The notes below the pieces were generated by a model. It was given only the letters and a program-made list of their open reading frames with translations. It made no database searches and had not been told where the DNA came from. The translations under genes and the position numbers were made by a program. A stretch of DNA of 42,902 nt from DASRRB01 sp036732755 (GTDB lineage: Bacteria; Planctomycetota; B15-G4; SIAN01), in contig DAINBU010000033.1 of the NCBI GenBank assembly GCA_036732755.1, positions 1-42,902 on the forward strand. Reading direction: 5' to 3'. This document shows positions 40,071 through 42,902 of this stretch, piece after piece. Numbering within the stretch: position 1 is the stretch's first letter; each line of letters opens with the position of its first letter.

Positions 40071-42559
40071 GCGGCGAAGTGCCCGACTACGCCTTGAAGC
40101 GGCTGCTCGCCGATTCGGAGCCGCTGCTCGAGGACCTCGGGCGCGCGCCCGAGCAGGTCGGCAAGTACCGCATCGTGCGCCTCATCGGCCGCGGCGGCAT
40201 GGGCGTGGTGTACGAGGCCTTCGACGAGGAATTGAAGCGGCCGGTCGCGTTGAAGCTCCTCGAAGGCGCGTCCGCGGCGAACGCCTCGCTGCGCGAGCGG
40301 CTGCTGCGCGAGGCGCGCTCGGCCGCGCGCCTCGGCCATCCCAACATCGCCGCCGTCTACGACGCAGGCGAAGGCTGGATCGCCATGCGGCTCGTCGCCG
40401 GTCCGGCGCTCCACAACGCGCCGCCCGCCGACGTCGCGACTCGCGTGCGCCGGATCCGGGACGCGGCGCTTGCGGTCCACCACGCGCACGAAGCGGGGAT
40501 CGTCCACCGCGACCTGAAGCCCCACAACCTCCTGCTCGAAGGCGAGCGGATCTTCGTCACCGATTTCGGCCTCGCGAAGGAGCTCGCGGTCGACTCCTCG
40601 CTGTCGCTCTCCGGCCACGTGCTCGGTACGCCGAGCTACATGGCGCCCGAGCAGGCGCAGGGCCGCGTGCATGCCGTCGACGCACGCAGCGACGTCTTCG
40701 GGCTCGGCGCGACGCTCTTCCACCTGCTCGCGGGCCGGCCGCCGTTCGTGGAGGAGGACGTCGTTTTGCTCCTGCGCCGGATCGTCGAGGACGAGCCGCC
40801 GTCGCTCGTCGCGCTCGCGGCCGACGTCCCGCGCGACCTCGAGACGATCGTCCTCAAGTGCCTCGAGAAGGATCCGGGGCGTCGCTACGCGACGGCGCTC
40901 GCGCTGGCCGAAGACCTCGAGCGCTGGCTGCGCGGCGAGCCGGTGCGCGCGCGCCGTCCTTCGCTCGCGTATCGCGCGGGCAAGTTCGCGCGGCGCCATC
41001 GGGAGCTGGTCCTCTTGTCGACGGCGAGCGCACTGGCGCTCGCGGTCCTCGGCGCCGCGGCATGGAAGGAGCGGGCCGCGAAGAACGCGTCGACGCGCGC
41101 GCTCGATCTCGCCACGTTCGTCCAGCACGTGCTCGACGACGACGATCTCTACTGGCCGGCGGGACAGCTGGAGAATGCGGCGGCGCGCCGCGACGAAGGC
41201 ATCGCCGCGTGCGAGGCGTTCCTCGCGCGCAACGACGTCGGCCATGCCCATCTGCTGCTCGGGAAGCTGCTGCGCAGGAGCGGCAAGATCGACCGGGCGA
41301 AGCGCTCGCTCGATCGCGCGCTCGAGCTCGATCCTGCGCTGGCGGAGGCGAGGCTCGAGCGCGGACTGCTCGTCGGGAAGGGGTTCATGCAGGCGTGCGA
41401 CCAGCTCGAGCCGCCGACGGCACCGCGGCCGCCCGAGCTCGAAGCCATGAAGGCGGAAGCGCTCGCCGATCTCGAGGCGGCGCTCCGCGACTCGCACCTG
41501 CTTTCGACGGTCGGAGCGCGCCTGGCCCGCGTGCAGCGCTTCCTCGTCCAGGGGGACTTCGCGCGGGCGCGACCGGAGCTCGTCGAGCTCGATCGGATCG
41601 CGCCGACCAACCGCGACATGATCTTCGCCCGCACCCGGCTCGACCTCGAAGAGGGGGACGCCGCCGCCGCCAGGAAGAGCGCGATGAGCTACGTCGACGT
41701 CATGAGCGGACTCGGGCCCGCCTACGTCGCGAAGCCGGCCACGAAACGGATCACGGCCGAATCGCTGCGGATCGACGACGTCGAGGGCGAGCTCGTCGAT
41801 TTCACGAGGGCGCTGAACGACGATCCGAACAGCGCCCACCTCTGGGCCAATCGGGCGTTCCTGCACGCCCGCCAGGCCGCGCGCCTCTCCGGCGAGGGCA
41901 AGCTCGACGACGCGCTCGACGCCTGGGAGGGCGCGATCGCCGACTCGACCACCGCGGTCACGCACGACCCCGAGCTCGCCGGCGTCTGGAACAACCGCGG
42001 CGTGAGCCGGATGGAGCGTGCGAAGCTCCTGTTGCAACGCAGCCGCGCCGACGAAGCCGCCGCCGAGCGCCGTGCCGCCGGCTCCGACTTCGACGAGGCG
42101 ATCCGCCTCGATCCCCGCTCCGCCCTCGTCCGCCTCAATCGCGCGCGCCAGCGCCGCCACGACGCCGAGCTCGCCGTCGAAGCGCAGGCGTGGATGCAGG
42201 CCGAGGCCGCGATCCTCACCGCGGGCGAGGACGCCAACGCGGCGCTGCGATCCCGCGCGCCCGATCCGTCCGCCTGGCTCGAGCGCGCCCAGGTCGAGGA
42301 GCTCGAGTCCCGCCTCTTCACCGCCCGCGGCGACGCCGCCGCCGCGCGCCGCTCCCGCGACCTCGCGCGCGCCGACTACGACATGGCCGTGGGGCTTTCG
42401 TCGGAAGATCGGCGTGCCCTCGCGTTGCGCGGGCTGCACCGCGCGCAGTCGGACGACGCCGCAGGCGCGCGCGGCGACCTCGAGGCGGCGATCGCCGGTC
42501 CCCTTGATCGCGACCTCAAGGAGCGCGTCCTCGCGGAGGTCGCTCGGCTTCGTCGCTAG
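40067..42559 (+). CDS. Transmembrane Ser/Thr protein kinase with TPR-type tail
   Basis: The 830-residue protein starts at a GTG overlapping the sigma-factor stop. Residues ~33-290 are a protein kinase: GRGGMGVVY (41-49), ALK (K63), HRDLKPHN (147-154), DFG (166-168) and APE (193-195). All catalytic residues are intact. A membrane span (residues ~314-333, LVLLSTASALALAVLGAAA) separates it from an extracytoplasmic tail of ~500 residues. The tail is made of helical TPR-like repeats (e.g. ALELDPALAEARLERGLLVG, EAIRLDPRSALVRLNRARQR). The tail probably senses or binds a partner. The cytoplasmic kinase may act on the coupled sigma factor, which is inference. Confidence 0.94.
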   Translation: MSGEVPDYALKRLLADSEPLLEDLGRAPEQVGKYRIVRLIGRGGMGVVYEAFDEELKRPVALKLLEGASAANASLRERLLREARSAARLGHPNIAAVYDAGEGWIAMRLVAGPALHNAPPADVATRVRRIRDAALAVHHAHEAGIVHRDLKPHNLLLEGERIFVTDFGLAKELAVDSSLSLSGHVLGTPSYMAPEQAQGRVHAVDARSDVFGLGATLFHLLAGRPPFVEEDVVLLLRRIVEDEPPSLVALAADVPRDLETIVLKCLEKDPGRRYATALALAEDLERWLRGEPVRARRPSLAYRAGKFARRHRELVLLSTASALALAVLGAAAWKERAAKNASTRALDLATFVQHVLDDDDLYWPAGQLENAAARRDEGIAACEAFLARNDVGHAHLLLGKLLRRSGKIDRAKRSLDRALELDPALAEARLERGLLVGKGFMQACDQLEPPTAPRPPELEAMKAEALADLEAALRDSHLLSTVGARLARVQRFLVQGDFARARPELVELDRIAPTNRDMIFARTRLDLEEGDAAAARKSAMSYVDVMSGLGPAYVAKPATKRITAESLRIDDVEGELVDFTRALNDDPNSAHLWANRAFLHARQAARLSGEGKLDDALDAWEGAIADSTTAVTHDPELAGVWNNRGVSRMERAKLLLQRSRADEAAAERRAAGSDFDEAIRLDPRSALVRLNRARQRRHDAELAVEAQAWMQAEAAILTAGEDANAALRSRAPDPSAWLERAQVEELESRLFTARGDAAAARRSRDLARADYDMAVGLSSEDRRALALRGLHRAQSDDAAGARGDLEAAIAGPLDRDLKERVLAEVARLRR

Positions 42560-42902
42560 GGTAGACCGCTGACTACTCTGCCGAGTGAAGTGCTCCGAAT
42601 CCGTCTAACGCCCGCCGTTCACCTGCGACCCAACGCGAAGACATCGTCCGTTCAACGACGATTCTTGTGGTTCACGACTTCTCCATCAACTCGCGCATGC
42701 GGCCTGGCTTCTTCAGAGCCTCACCGAGGTTCACGAACACCTCCCACGTTGGTCATCTGACGTCCGCAGTTCATCTGCAAACGCTATTCAGACTTCCCTT
42801 CGGCGGATGAAGACGACGCCCGGAGTTTTGGCAGATGCAGCCACGTGTTAGCTGCCCGCTGAAAAAGTCCTGAACTCTCGTCCCCTTCTGCACCGTCTCA
42901 GT
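42560..42902. other. Gene-free region with lower G+C at the right edge
   Basis: No gene is seen here. G+C is clearly lower than in the kinase gene (55% by count for 42661-42720, against 75% at 40141-40200). It holds the attC-like structure at 42755-42853. Near 42603-42635 lies a related half-site that reads GTTAGAC on the minus strand, the standard R' box. GCTGAAAAAGTCC at 42858-42870 resembles the ends of some insertion sequences, but no second copy is present. A mobile or cassette region may begin beyond the window edge. Confidence 0.4.
42755..42853 (-). repeat. attC-like imperfect inverted repeat at the right edge
   Basis: On the minus strand the first arm begins AGCTAAC (42853-42847), a good R'' box apart from one base, and contains GCATCTGCCAAAAC (42838-42825). 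The second arm contains GTTTGCAGATGAAC (42782-42769) and ends GTCAGAT (42761-42755). The inner 7-bp pairing CATCTGC/GCAGATG is perfect, and the extra C in the first arm is at the same place as in the repeat at 36507-36606. The two sites therefore share one architecture. No gene follows it inside the window. Confidence 0.4.

Noticed and set aside
42858..42870. GCTGAAAAAGTCC as an insertion-sequence end
   Set aside because: Only one short stretch is present, with no inverted partner, target duplication or transposase in the window; kept only as a remark.
1..42902. tRNA, rRNA, CRISPR arrays, riboswitches
   Set aside because: None could be recognised on either strand; only hairpins compatible with terminators or attC-like repeats were found.

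Overview
The window is very G+C-rich (75% in one 60-base stretch I counted in the kinase gene) and rich in lipoproteins and secreted proteins. It looks like chromosomal DNA of a Gram-negative-type bacterium, most likely a planctomycete. The clues are an ECF sigma factor with the N-terminal PTTCWSQV motif coupled to a membrane Ser/Thr kinase with a repeat tail, an FG-GAP lipoprotein, a beta-helix surface protein, large CarboxypepD_reg proteins and a DUF1570-like metallopeptidase. A myxobacterium or a related high-GC lineage is not excluded. No rRNA, tRNA, CRISPR array or complete insertion sequence was seen.

Layout. 1-4672 (+): a partial gene, a small zinc-ribbon membrane protein, a two-lobed retropepsin-like lipoprotein, small secreted proteins, a VOC protein and a methyltransferase. 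4692-6571 (-): a DinB-like protein and a thioredoxin-like gene with an in-frame TGA. 6712-8853: a 2OG-Fe(II) oxygenase (+), a conserved unknown (-) and a small lipoprotein (+). 8869-23349 (-): a long run of mainly exported proteins (serine hydrolase, amidohydrolase, S9 peptidase, two HExxH proteins, two multi-repeat CarboxypepD_reg proteins) plus a GNAT acetyltransferase. 23524-26748 (+): a lipoprotein, then two tandem WaaP-like kinases and a glycosyltransferase, probably for cell-surface glycan. 26920-35361: an FG-GAP lipoprotein, a PD40 beta-propeller protein, a small methyltransferase operon with a wrecked last gene, and a beta-helix protein. 35363-39198 (-): short, tightly packed genes (DUF1801, SRPBCC, DUF433/DUF5615 toxin-antitoxin, AlkD-like) and a secreted GyrI-like fusion. 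39306-42559 (+): the sigma factor/kinase operon. The last 343 bases carry no gene.

Most notable is the gene at 5402-6571. Two open frames are joined in phase by one TGA exactly where the first cysteine of a thioredoxin CxxC motif belongs, giving a U-P-P-C motif. A perfect 7-bp stem with a GGUC loop starts 24 bases after the TGA, as expected of a bacterial SECIS element. I read it as an exported selenocysteine-containing TlpA-like oxidoreductase that ordinary gene calling would split in two.

Second, the toxin-antitoxin pair is markedly less G+C-rich than its surroundings. Its last stop codon lies inside an imperfect inverted repeat built like an integron attC site, and a similar structure lies at the right edge of the window. 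Parts of 35-37 kb may therefore have arrived as gene cassettes. Truncated genes at 32.0-32.3 kb and 35.7-35.9 kb also point to recombination in this part of the chromosome.
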